A stretch of 64,000 nt of DNA, taken from the NCBI RefSeq assembly GCF_004345325.1, contig NZ_SLVJ01000006.1:1-64000 (forward strand), read 5' to 3'. Under the pieces are notes generated by a model. That model searched no databases. It worked only from the letters and a program-made list of their open reading frames with translations, and was not told the origin of the DNA. A program made the position numbers and the translations under genes. The stretch comes from Acinetobacter calcoaceticus. GTDB taxonomy: Bacteria; Pseudomonadota; Gammaproteobacteria; Pseudomonadales; Moraxellaceae. Of this stretch, positions 1-8,327 are shown piece after piece (the first letter of the stretch is position 1; the number at the start of each line of letters is the position of its first letter).

Positions 1-81
1 AATCAGCGAAGAATTCAAAAAGATCTGGGTTTTAAAACGCCAAATCAAATGGCGGCAGACTTCTATAAGTTAGCTGCATAG
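1..81 (+). pseudogene. C-terminal end of a transposase (partial, cut by window edge)
   Basis: Frame 1 is open from the first base to a TAG at 79-81 and encodes 26 residues. They contain NQRRIQ followed by LGFKTP, the kind of ending seen in DDE/integrase-core transposases of IS3- or IS30-like elements. No start lies inside the window, so whether the element is intact cannot be judged. The family assignment rests on a short motif and is tentative. I could not identify a terminal inverted repeat in the bases after the stop. Confidence 0.5.
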
Positions 82-478
82 AATCTCCCAAGTTGGAGTC
101 TCCAGTAAATTCAGCACACATCATACAACTTCACCACCGACTTTCACTTCAGGAATATCCATCACATCACCCCATCACTTATAAAGCTATCACCATCCAG
201 TCAAGTCTAACCACTCACCCGAACAGAACAAATTCCCCGTGCAGCAAAACATAAATTACATACCGTTCCATTCAGATCTAAGCACTTAATCAAACTTAAA
301 CAGCGCATTAAATACCTCCAAGCACCCGTCAGCAGTCTTTCCATGTAAGCCCTATGCGGCAAGACCTACAGTTCATTACATGCGATTGCATTGCCCTGTG
401 TAATATGGGCGGGTATTTTTTATGAGGCGTTTCGACCCACTGAAAGGCGCTCAAAAAATACCTTTAAGGATGGTTAAA
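82..478. other. Intergenic region between transposase tail and LPMO gene
   Basis: There is no convincing gene here. The stretch is AT-rich. Near its right end, at about 393-420, GCCC and GGGC can pair and are followed by a T run, so a weak hairpin may read out the upstream element. The LPMO promoter must also lie here, but I see no strong -35/-10 pair. Confidence 0.4.
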
Positions 479-1729
479 ATGAAGCATGAAGTTTTAATAA
501 AATGTGGCTCGCTGATCGCAGTGCTGACATCTTCAATCATATCAACCAATCTGTTTGCACATGGCTATGTACTCAAGCCAGAATCAAGAAGCTATGCCTG
601 TAAGCTCAACAAGAATAGTCAATGCGGCAGTATCGTTTGGGAAGCACAAAGCTTAGAAGGCGGGAAAAACTTTCCGCAAGCCGGCCCAACCGATGGGAAA
701 TTGGCCAGTGCGAGTTTGAGTCAGTTTGCCGAGTTGGATCAACAATCTCCCACACGTTGGTCTAAAAGCAATATCTCTACAGGTCCAATTGATTTCACTT
801 GGCTTAAGACAGCAGCACATGCCACCCAGAGTTGGCGTTACTTTATCACCAAACCGGGGTGGAACCAGTCCGCTGCATTAACGCGAAACTCTTTTGATCT
901 CAAACCTTTCTGTGAGGTCGATGGGCAAAACCGCCAACCAGCGATCCAACTCACGCACCGTTGTACCATCCCTGCTGATCGCAGTGGTTATCATGTGATT
1001 TTGGCAGTCTGGGATATCGCTGATACAGTCAATGCCTTCTATAACGCCATCGATGTACAGATCGGTGCTGGGCCTGCAATTCCCTCACCTCCGCCACCTC
1101 CACCGCCTACGCCACCCGTTGCAGCAGCATCAGACTGGATCGAAATCGGTGATATCACCCCAATTGATGATTTAAAACCCAAGGATCAAGTGAAAACTCG
1201 TGTGTTTGATGCCAATGGAGAAAATCCAAAACTACAAACCGTTATTACAATTCAATCCAAACAAGAGGGTGATCGAAATCTCTGGCCGCGACTGTTGGCC
1301 GAAGCCATCAATGCTCAACATAAAACCCTCATTGCGGGGATAAAAAACAGCAAAGGTGAAATCGTCCCTGTGCAGGGTAAAAATAATGTCTATACCCGTG
1401 GTAACAGTGGACTAAAAAGAGTCGAGTTTAAAATCGAACGTGCAGCAAATAACACACCGCCAATCGTCACGCCACCCACTCCACCACAACCTACGCCTAC
1501 CCCACCGACTCAACCACCGAGCACTGGGACAAATGGTAAGTATCAATATGTCTACCCTGAGAATATTACAAGCTATAAAGCAGGGACCAGAGTCTTGGGC
1601 AGTGATGGACAGGTCTATGAATGTAAACCATTTCCTTATAGCGGTTGGTGTACCATCAAAGCCACACAATATACCCCAGCCACAGGATCACACTGGCAGG
1701 ATGCTTGGAGCTTAGTTAAGAATCCTTAG
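479..1729 (+). CDS. Secreted modular lytic polysaccharide monooxygenase (AA10, GbpA/chitin-binding type)
   Basis: Secreted copper enzyme of the AA10 family, which cleaves crystalline chitin or cellulose oxidatively. The ATG at 479 is chosen because AAGGA lies 8 bases upstream and it gives a clean signal peptide (residues 1-27, ending LFA). The mature protein would begin with His28, the copper-brace histidine. The second brace His is His114 in HATQSWRYF, and Phe187 in AFYNAID is the likely axial residue. Domain order: AA10 about 28-197; proline linker; a GbpA-like middle domain about 219-325; a second proline linker; a C-terminal module about 358-416 rich in Trp/Tyr, like CBM5/CBM73 chitin-binding modules. 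It is 416 aa. It could equally act as a surface adhesin, as GbpA does in Vibrio. Family assignment is firm; substrate is inferred. Confidence 0.88.
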   Translation: MKHEVLIKCGSLIAVLTSSIISTNLFAHGYVLKPESRSYACKLNKNSQCGSIVWEAQSLEGGKNFPQAGPTDGKLASASLSQFAELDQQSPTRWSKSNISTGPIDFTWLKTAAHATQSWRYFITKPGWNQSAALTRNSFDLKPFCEVDGQNRQPAIQLTHRCTIPADRSGYHVILAVWDIADTVNAFYNAIDVQIGAGPAIPSPPPPPPPTPPVAAASDWIEIGDITPIDDLKPKDQVKTRVFDANGENPKLQTVITIQSKQEGDRNLWPRLLAEAINAQHKTLIAGIKNSKGEIVPVQGKNNVYTRGNSGLKRVEFKIERAANNTPPIVTPPTPPQPTPTPPTQPPSTGTNGKYQYVYPENITSYKAGTRVLGSDGQVYECKPFPYSGWCTIKATQYTPATGSHWQDAWSLVKNP

Positions 1730-1780
1730 ATTTGGACATTTTAAATGCCCTCATTCGCAGCTTGATTATTTTGAATAAAA

Positions 1781-1814
1781 AATGCCATATCAAAAAATAT
1801 TCTGATATGGCATT
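1781..1814 (-). terminator. Intrinsic terminator between LPMO and racemase genes
   Basis: A perfect 12-bp stem (AATGCCATATCA pairing with TGATATGGCATT) has a 10-base loop and is followed on the minus strand by six T. It sits just past the racemase stop and also lies downstream of the convergent LPMO gene. Confidence 0.85.
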
Positions 1815-1844
1815 AGTTTTAATTCAAACCACTAAAATACATGT

Positions 1845-3152
1845 TTAGTTGGAGTTAACCACGGCTTTAGTATCGGCTGAATCAGATCTGCTAGCTGCCT
1901 TATCTTGCAGTTTGACTTGCTTTTTCACCTGCGGGTTTGAGTTACTCCACGGTGTATAGGCTTCTGCGAGTAAGTTGCCAGTAAGCTCTTCTAAATCACT
2001 GGTTTTCACTTCAGCATTGCCTTGGGTACCATAGAGTACCACTTCATCACCGGCTTTCACCCCGGGGATATCGGTCACATCAACCATCACGGTATTCATA
2101 GATACTCGACCAACCACTGGGGCTTTTTGTCCGCGTACCAAGACATAAGCCTTATTACTAAAATTACGACGATAGCCATCTGAATAACCCACGGGTAGAT
2201 TCGCCAGTTTGGAATCGCGGGTTAAAGTAAAGGTCTGGTCATAACCCACAGTCGAATCTTTGAGGTAGTTATTTACCACAGCAATTTGGGTTTTAAACGC
2301 CATCATGCGCTTATATTCTGGATGATCAGGAAAACCATCGCCATACATAATCGATCCTGCGCGCACCATATCCAGACGAGCTTCAGGCACATTTAAAGTG
2401 GTAAATGAATTCGCCGTATGTAGGGTGAGATCTTTACGCTTGAGTTTGGCGGTTTTAATTAACCATGTGCTTTGCTCATTAAATTTAAGCAAATGCTCAC
2501 GAACAAATTTCTGATCTTCAACCGCGTAGTGGGTCATGATGCCATCGAGTTTTAGATTGGACAGCTTGGTCATGGCTACGGCTTGTTGTTTGCCTTCGGC
2601 AGAGGTCATCTCCAAACCATTACGATCCATCGCCCCAGCATTTAATGCCAAACTATAATGGATGACGGTATTGTTGGCTTTCGCCCATTGAGACATACGC
2701 ATCGCTTGATCATAGTTACCAAACAGCTCTTCCATATTTAAGGCATGCGCATTGATGATTTCAGCATCTGTCGCTGCACGTAAACGTGTGATTTTACCTT
2801 GATAACCATGTTTTCGTACCAGTGCTGCCTCTGCATTACTGGTAATCCCCACACAGGGCACATTCATTTTCATTACGCTTGGCATCAATAAATCAATGCT
2901 ATGCCCATAGGCATTGGCCTTCATCACCATGCAAAGTTTCGATTTTCCATCGAGCAACTTATTCATTGTGGCGATGTTGCTTTCAAAAGCTTGGGTATCG
3001 ATTTCTAGCCAAGCATTGGCAACAGGTGCTGGGCTGACTTCATTGCTAATATGTGAAGTCAGTAAAGGGGCTGCATTGGCCATTTGCATTGATCCAAACA
3101 ATACCAATGCACAGCTATAGGCCAGATGAGAGAATTTTGCCTTGATTTCCAT
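1845..3152 (-). CDS. Periplasmic broad-specificity amino-acid racemase (Bsr-like, alanine racemase fold)
   Basis: PLP enzyme that interconverts L- and D-amino acids. Lys78 in MVMKANAYG is the PLP lysine and Tyr304 in TVGYDQTF is the second catalytic base of the alanine racemase fold. Segments such as PCVGITSNAEA, MDRNGLEMT and LANLPVGYSDGY resemble Vibrio BsrV more than cytoplasmic Alr/DadX. An N-terminal signal peptide (residues 1-27, ending MANA) places it in the periplasm, as in Bsr enzymes. The ATG at 3152 is preferred because GGAAGGA lies upstream and it starts directly with the signal peptide. Length is 435 aa. It stands alone with its own terminator. Bsr enzymes make non-canonical D-amino acids that affect the cell wall; that role is inferred here. 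Confidence 0.87.
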   Translation of the reverse strand: MEIKAKFSHLAYSCALVLFGSMQMANAAPLLTSHISNEVSPAPVANAWLEIDTQAFESNIATMNKLLDGKSKLCMVMKANAYGHSIDLLMPSVMKMNVPCVGITSNAEAALVRKHGYQGKITRLRAATDAEIINAHALNMEELFGNYDQAMRMSQWAKANNTVIHYSLALNAGAMDRNGLEMTSAEGKQQAVAMTKLSNLKLDGIMTHYAVEDQKFVREHLLKFNEQSTWLIKTAKLKRKDLTLHTANSFTTLNVPEARLDMVRAGSIMYGDGFPDHPEYKRMMAFKTQIAVVNNYLKDSTVGYDQTFTLTRDSKLANLPVGYSDGYRRNFSNKAYVLVRGQKAPVVGRVSMNTVMVDVTDIPGVKAGDEVVLYGTQGNAEVKTSDLEELTGNLLAEAYTPWSNSNPQVKKQVKLQDKAASRSDSADTKAVVNSN

Positions 3153-3673
3153 ATACGTGTTGATCCTTCCGTGTTGTATGCCACTTATCCTATGTTCTGG
3201 ATAAGCAACCAAATAGTTTTTTACAGACTCAATAACTGTATATTTTTCATACACTAAGTACTATAAGTCTCTGGAAGATATTAACAGATTTTATTTACTC
3301 TTTTGATTATTATTGCCTAAGCCTGAACTTAAACCACAAAAATTTTCGATTGTTCCTTAATAAAATTATGGACACAGCTTCTCTCACTGTCTCTGAGCCA
3401 CGACAAAAAGCCCTCTTACGAGCTAATGCCAGTCAGTTAAGCAAAAAATTTAGGCTTTTATAAATAGATATTCCTCAGTCAAATCATTGTTATAATTGAG
3501 ATATTTTTTAAAATCATCCCAACCTTCCTTTTAAAAAAGGAAGGAGCGTTGCGTATCCGATTAGGTGTTGATTTCAAAGGATGAGTGGTGTTCAGCACAA
3601 CTAAACGCCCCATGCGCATCATGCAATACCGTACTGGTCAGGCCGATGGCTCTTCAACGATTCCCAGCCAACT
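3153..3673. other. Intergenic region with hairpin and remnant of thioesterase sequence
   Basis: No intact gene. It holds a CCTTCCTTT/AAAGGAAGG hairpin at about 3523-3544 and, at 3591-3672, a degenerate copy of the 3' part of the thioesterase gene, listed separately. Confidence 0.5.
3591..3672 (-). pseudogene. Remnant duplicate of the 3' end of the acyl-CoA thioesterase gene
   Basis: Bases 3591-3648 match 4321-4378 at 51 of 58 positions, and the last 34 bases (3615-3648) are identical. After this the two diverge by a deletion, then share AGCCAAC again near 3666-3672. The source segment encodes the HDAYGPFGRAEQ part of the thioesterase on the minus strand. The copy has no reading frame of useful length. 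It is either a decayed duplicate or a trace of a recombination event across the lipoprotein gene between the copies. Confidence 0.75.
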
Positions 3674-4144
3674 TTAAAACGCTTTAAACTGATTTAAATC
3701 TTGTATAAAGGCACTAGACACTTCGGCATCGACAGGGAATTTTGAAAATTTCATCTGTAGTGCACTATTTTGCGTATTGGTTCCAAATAGATAGAGGATT
3801 TTAACATTGGCATTTTTATCGATCACTTCATAATAAGTAATCGCATTGTGTTGTTTCTCAACCAAAGGGCGACCACGTTTTTGTTCTTGATCGGCAAGCA
3901 TGGCCTTGGTCCATGGCTGTAAATGAGTATCTGCATTAGGCATGATTTCACGAATCACTCCAACACCAATGCCGTCTTTATAATTGGAATAAAATAGGTT
4001 CGCTGTCCGACTCTGCAACTCAGAATATTCTAAATTTAATTTGCTAGTGCCAAACATCACACTATTGGTACTCATACACGCCGTTAAGAATAAAGCCGCG
4101 GACAAACTAAAACCCAAGATTAATTTTTTTCGATTCAGCTGCAT
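3674..4144 (-). CDS. Putative lipoprotein of unknown function
   Basis: I do not recognise the family. The 156-aa product starts with a lipoprotein signal: a basic N-terminus, a hydrophobic stretch and lipobox LTAC with Cys23, so it should be lipid-anchored, probably to the outer membrane. The rest is soluble, with alternating short hydrophobic and charged segments and no catalytic motif that I can name. The start is the ATG directly before the signal peptide. The gene is monocistronic in appearance and sits between a thioesterase remnant and the intact thioesterase gene, all on the minus strand. Confidence 0.75.
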   Translation of the reverse strand: MQLNRKKLILGFSLSAALFLTACMSTNSVMFGTSKLNLEYSELQSRTANLFYSNYKDGIGVGVIREIMPNADTHLQPWTKAMLADQEQKRGRPLVEKQHNAITYYEVIDKNANVKILYLFGTNTQNSALQMKFSKFPVDAEVSSAFIQDLNQFKAF

Positions 4145-4265
4145 AGATCACTCCAAAACTAAAACTAAAAAACAAGCAAAACCTAAATATGCTGCTATCA
4201 ATCTGTGAAGCATGACTGCGTAACAAAGATGAGCGAAGGGAGAATTTCGCACATTGAGTTTAAAA

Positions 4266-4281
4266 GCCCTCTTTCGAGGGC
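4266..4281 (-). terminator. Short terminator hairpin after thioesterase gene
   Basis: GCCCTC and GAGGGC pair around a TTTC loop. On the minus strand the stem is followed by four T, just beyond the thioesterase stop. Confidence 0.6.
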
Positions 4282-4290
4282 CGATACAAT

Positions 4291-5091
4291 CTAGCCCAAT
4301 TCACGCAAAGTTAAGATCTGCTCAGCACGGCCAAATGGCCCATACGCATCATGCAATACCGTACTGGTCAGGCCGATGCCATCGCTACCATATTGTTGAA
4401 TGGTTTCAAGTCCAAGCCAACGACCTTGTGGATACCGATGCATATGGATCTGTAGATCGAGGTTGGGGAAAGCCCATTTAAATTCACCGTCTTGACGCGC
4501 AACAATACCATTGGCGCCATCAATCATGCCGATGATATGGACAAAATCCGTGGTGCTCTGCCCTTCAACCATCTCGATGTCATTGTTCATCCAAACGGTG
4601 CCTTTCCCGCCCCGATGATGCTCATCAGTGCGGGTTTCAAGCGTGCGAATATAACCGCCTGGCCAGCGTTCCATTCCCTTCCACAGTGTATATTGATCAG
4701 GCTGATGTACCGCCTTGTCCTCTAAACCGGCCACGCTGCTGCTGTCCGAGGTACACATCCGCCATGCACGTGCCACGATACAAGTCTTGCCATTGGCACT
4801 CATTTTCGACTCAATCAGTTCAATGGTTTTACCAGCACGAATCACCGAAGTTTCAATTGAAAACTCACCGAAGTGAATCAGGCCCAAGATATCAAAACTG
4901 ATTCGCCCAATCCGCATCCCTTCACGTGGAGAAAATGCCTCCAACTCAGCTGCAATGATTCCACTGGCAGGTGCCATGTGCTGCTCATGTGGATTCCATG
5001 CGCCTTGAGCATGTATGGTCGAAGTATAATGTGCAGTGACGACACCATTGGCATCTGTGCTACGACTTAAGCGTTGATAAAAGGCAGTCAT
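4291..5091 (-). CDS. Acyl-CoA thioesterase family protein (TesB-like double hot-dog)
   Basis: Probably hydrolyses acyl-CoA thioesters in the cytoplasm. The 266-aa protein has two hot-dog-like halves: an N-terminal half with HMAPASGIIAAELEAF and RISFDILG, typical of TesB/4HBT relatives, and a C-terminal half with FPNLDLQIHMHRYPQGRWLG, the usual second-domain signature of this family. Start: ATG 5091 (MTAFYQRL) is preferred over ATG 5109 because GGAG lies 12 bases upstream, whereas 5109 has no Shine-Dalgarno; the spacing is long, so the start is uncertain by six residues. The substrate cannot be told from sequence. A partial copy of its 3' end lies at 3591-3672. Confidence 0.8.
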   Translation of the reverse strand: MTAFYQRLSRSTDANGVVTAHYTSTIHAQGAWNPHEQHMAPASGIIAAELEAFSPREGMRIGRISFDILGLIHFGEFSIETSVIRAGKTIELIESKMSANGKTCIVARAWRMCTSDSSSVAGLEDKAVHQPDQYTLWKGMERWPGGYIRTLETRTDEHHRGGKGTVWMNNDIEMVEGQSTTDFVHIIGMIDGANGIVARQDGEFKWAFPNLDLQIHMHRYPQGRWLGLETIQQYGSDGIGLTSTVLHDAYGPFGRAEQILTLRELG

Positions 5092-5239
5092 GATCAGGTG
5101 AAGCTCCATTTCAAAACAAAAATATTGGGTTATTCAATGGCTCATTATGCGTACACATTGAATGATTATTCAAATAAATTATCTAGATAAAGCTAGACCC
5201 GTGGGTTTTCTATGTGCTGATTTGACTTGAGATCACAAA

Positions 5240-5265
5240 AAAACCAGTCATCACTGACTGGTTTT
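5240..5265 (-). terminator. Terminator of gabT-gabD
   Basis: An 11-bp perfect stem (AAAACCAGTCA with TGACTGGTTTT) has a 4-base loop and seven T on the minus strand. It follows the gabD stop. Confidence 0.85.
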
Positions 5266-5321
5266 CCTGTTGAGATCTGACTGAAGCAAACCTGCATTTA
5301 AATGGGTAAATGCCGCTTGCC

Positions 5322-6770
5322 TTACTCAGAAATATCCATGCATAGATATTTGATTTCGAGATAATCATCCATACCGTACTGCGAACCTTCACGACCTAGG
5401 CCAGATTGTTTTACACCACCGAATGGAGAGACTTCATTGGAAATCAAACCGGTATTGACACCGATCATGCCATATTCAAGCGCTTCACCGACACGCCACT
5501 GACGTGCAGCATTTTGGGTGAAGAAATAGGCCGCCAAACCGAACTCAGTATCGTTGGCCATTTGGATCACTTCAGCTTCAGTTTTAAAGCTAAATAAAGG
5601 AGCCAACGGACCAAAAGTTTCCTCTTTGGCTACGCGCATCAACTGAGTTACCCCAGTCAATACCGTCGGTGCAAAGAAGGTAGTGTCAGCCGACAGACGT
5701 TGACCACCCGTTGCCACTTGAGCACCTTTACTCACTGCATCTTGGATATGCGACTCGACCTTAGCAATCGCATCTTCATCGATCAATGGACCTTGATTGT
5801 TGCCATCAATACGACCATCACCAACTTTAAGTTTATTAACTTCTTCGACCACACGTTTGCTGACCGCGTCGTAAATGCCTTCTTGAATATAAATTCGGTT
5901 GGCACAGACACAGGTTTGACCACTGTTGCGGTATTTACTGGCGATAATGCCTTTGACCGCTTGCTCAACATTGGCATCGTCAAACACGATCACTGGGGCA
6001 TTGCCCCCCAATTCAAGTGATAATTTCTTAATGGTCGGTGCACTTTGCTGCATCAAGATTCGACCCACTTCGGTTGAACCCGTGAAACTTAGTTTACGCA
6101 CGATGTCACTTTCACACAGGGTTTTACCCACATCCACCGAGTCACCGCTGAGGGTGATCATCACATCTGCAGGTAGTCCGGCCTCTAGCGCCAAGACTTC
6201 CATCGCATATGCGCTTAATGGTGTTTGTTCTGCGGGTTTGATCAACATCGAACAACCGGCTGCCAATGCAGGCGCGATTTTACGGGTGATCATGGCCGCT
6301 GGGAAATTCCACGGTGTAATTGCAGCAGTTACCCCAATCGGTTGTTTCAAAACCAAAAGTCGTTGCTGCACTTGTGCTGAAGGTAAAATATCCCCTTCCA
6401 CACGGCGCGCTTGTTCAGCAAACCAACGGATGAATGACGCAGCATAAACGATTTCGCCACGTGCTTCCGCCAAAGGTTTACCTTGTTCTGCGGTGAGGAT
6501 TTGCGCCAAATCTTCTTGGTGTTTCAACATCAGTTGATACCAATTCATCATCAGATCAGCACGTTGTAAGGCACTGAGCTTTTTGAATGTGGCCTGCGCT
6601 CGTTCTGAACGCTGAATAGCCGCTTCAACCGATGGCCGTTGATGCTTTCTGACCCAAGCCAAGGCTTGACCCGTAGCAGCATCATCCACTTGTATATAGT
6701 CTTCTGAAGCTTGAGCTTCAAAAGAGATATCAGCATGCTTTAAGAGATTGTGATATTTTTGATCGATCAT
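5322..6770 (-). CDS. gabD: Succinate-semialdehyde dehydrogenase, NAD(P)+
   Basis: Oxidises succinate semialdehyde to succinate, the second step of GABA breakdown. The 482-aa protein is a full-length aldehyde dehydrogenase: TPWNFP at 152-157, GSTEVGR at 231-237 in the nucleotide-binding part, general base Glu253 in LELGG, and nucleophile Cys287 in GQTC. A second cysteine, Cys289, sits two residues later; this CxC pair is the redox switch known from GabD/SSADH enzymes. The start ATG overlaps the gabT stop by 4 bases (ATGA), so the two genes are translationally coupled. Regulation is probably through the divergent GabR-like gene via the motif upstream of gabT. Confidence 0.95.
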   Translation of the reverse strand: MIDQKYHNLLKHADISFEAQASEDYIQVDDAATGQALAWVRKHQRPSVEAAIQRSERAQATFKKLSALQRADLMMNWYQLMLKHQEDLAQILTAEQGKPLAEARGEIVYAASFIRWFAEQARRVEGDILPSAQVQQRLLVLKQPIGVTAAITPWNFPAAMITRKIAPALAAGCSMLIKPAEQTPLSAYAMEVLALEAGLPADVMITLSGDSVDVGKTLCESDIVRKLSFTGSTEVGRILMQQSAPTIKKLSLELGGNAPVIVFDDANVEQAVKGIIASKYRNSGQTCVCANRIYIQEGIYDAVSKRVVEEVNKLKVGDGRIDGNNQGPLIDEDAIAKVESHIQDAVSKGAQVATGGQRLSADTTFFAPTVLTGVTQLMRVAKEETFGPLAPLFSFKTEAEVIQMANDTEFGLAAYFFTQNAARQWRVGEALEYGMIGVNTGLISNEVSPFGGVKQSGLGREGSQYGMDDYLEIKYLCMDISE

Positions 6771-8053
6771 GCAGTTACACCCATATTTTTTAAAGCGCTT
6801 GTTGCATCAAAGCTTTGTTTTAAGATCGCCAATGCAGCTTGAAATTGAGCATCTGGGATGGTCAAAGGATACAAGAAACGAATCACATTGGCCTTTTTAC
6901 CACACGTTAATAGTATCAAGTTTTTGCTCATCGCATCATCTTGAATTGCTTTGGCGCGCTCTGCAGTGTCGAGTTCAACCGCAATCATCGAACCGATGCC
7001 ACGGATATCACGTACAAAACTGTGGCTGTCTTTGAGGTCTTCAAGCACATTGACCAATTCAGCACCGAGTTTATTGGCACGTTCACATAATTTTTCTTCT
7101 TCAATCACATCCAGTACTGCATGTGCAGCAGCCACTGCCAATGGATTACCTGCATAAGTACCGCCTAGACCACCTGGTGCTGGCGCATCCATCACCTCAG
7201 CGCGACCCACGACTGCGGAAATCGGGAATCCGCCACCGAGGCTTTTGGCCATGGTCATCAAGTCAGGTTTCGCTTCAGGATGATAATCCATTGCAAACAA
7301 TTTACCTGTACGTGCAAAGCCCGTTTGAACTTCATCTGCAATCAGTAAAATGCCGTGCTCATCGCAGATTTGACGTAGACGAATCATCAAAGCTTGCGGT
7401 GCGACATTAAAGCCACCCTCACCTTGAACAGGTTCAAGTACGATTGCGGCAACATCATGTGCTGCAATGTCTGCGCTGAAGATTTCTTCCAAGCTTTCAA
7501 TCGCATCGTCCACACTGACATTGTTGATCGCAACAGGATAACGCGCATGAAATACGCCACCCGGCATGACACCAAAATCACGTTTATACGGTGCGGTTTT
7601 ACCGGTCATGGCCATGGTCATAAAACTACGGCCGTGGAATGCACCACTGAAAGTAATCACGCCATGACGTTTGGTGGCTGCACGTGCAATTTTAATGGCA
7701 TTTTCAACTGCTTCAGCACCTGTGGTGAACAAAGCTGCTTTGGCCGGTCCTGCGATTGGCGCACGTTCGATAAGGCGTTCAACCAAAGAGATATAGCTTT
7801 CATAAGGTACAACTTGATAGGCAGTGTGGGTGAATTTACCCAACTGCTCAGTCACTGCTGCCATAATTTTAGGGTGACAATGCCCAGTATTTAACACGGC
7901 GATACCGCCAGCAAAATCAATAAATTCGCGACCTTCCTGGTCCCATAATGTTGCATTTTCAGCACGTTCGACATACCACTGGCACATCACACCGACACCA
8001 CGTGGTGTAGATTGTTGTTTACGGGCATTGAGTGCTGAGTATTGATTATCCAT
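6767..8053 (-). CDS. gabT: 4-aminobutyrate aminotransferase
   Basis: PLP-dependent class III aminotransferase that moves the amino group of GABA to 2-oxoglutarate, giving succinate semialdehyde and glutamate. It is 428 aa, the usual GabT length. Visible motifs are TTGAEAVENAIKIAR (110-124), Asp240 in IADEVQTGF, which contacts the PLP ring nitrogen, and PLP lysine Lys270 in MAKSLGGGFP. It is the first gene of a gabT-gabD operon and is divergent from a MocR regulator, 274 bases away. Close relatives (5-aminovalerate aminotransferase DavT) cannot be excluded by eye; the neighbouring gabD and permease fit either GABA or 5-aminovalerate use. Confidence 0.93.
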   Translation of the reverse strand: MDNQYSALNARKQQSTPRGVGVMCQWYVERAENATLWDQEGREFIDFAGGIAVLNTGHCHPKIMAAVTEQLGKFTHTAYQVVPYESYISLVERLIERAPIAGPAKAALFTTGAEAVENAIKIARAATKRHGVITFSGAFHGRSFMTMAMTGKTAPYKRDFGVMPGGVFHARYPVAINNVSVDDAIESLEEIFSADIAAHDVAAIVLEPVQGEGGFNVAPQALMIRLRQICDEHGILLIADEVQTGFARTGKLFAMDYHPEAKPDLMTMAKSLGGGFPISAVVGRAEVMDAPAPGGLGGTYAGNPLAVAAAHAVLDVIEEEKLCERANKLGAELVNVLEDLKDSHSFVRDIRGIGSMIAVELDTAERAKAIQDDAMSKNLILLTCGKKANVIRFLYPLTIPDAQFQAALAILKQSFDATSALKNMGVTA

Positions 8054-8149
8054 TTTCGATCCTCTTATTTTTTGGCCTGCTTGTGCAGAGAGGCAAAGTT
8101 AAACTTTGCGATTTTTGATGATCCAATGTCGCCCGTTTAGTAGAATCTG

Positions 8150-8185
8150 ACGAGTGCCACTTTATAGTCTTAATAAGGAGCCAAT
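8150..8185. promoter_or_regulatory. Candidate GabR/MocR operator upstream of gabT
   Basis: ACGAGTGCCACTTT at 8150-8163, then 13 variable bases, then GGAGCCAAT at 8177-8185. The same two blocks with identical spacing occur at 11661-11696 before the permease gene. Read on the minus strand the blocks carry TGGC twice, 24 bp apart as direct repeats, the arrangement expected for head-to-tail MocR dimers. It lies about 97-132 bp upstream of the gabT start. Confidence 0.7.
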
Positions 8186-8327
8186 TTAGTGTGGCGGTTT
8201 TTTATCTTGTAGATTAGGCTAAAGTCTTGAGGTCTATTCATCAAGACTTAGATTGGTGTATTGTCATGATCGATATAAAACAGATTTTTGATATCAAATG
8301 GATTTTTAATATACATGGAGTCGATGC

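Noticed and set aside
8100..8200. Sigma-54 promoter upstream of gabT
   Set aside because: A TGGCAC is present on the minus strand, but no TTGC follows at the required spacing; the TGGC blocks are better explained as the repeated operator.
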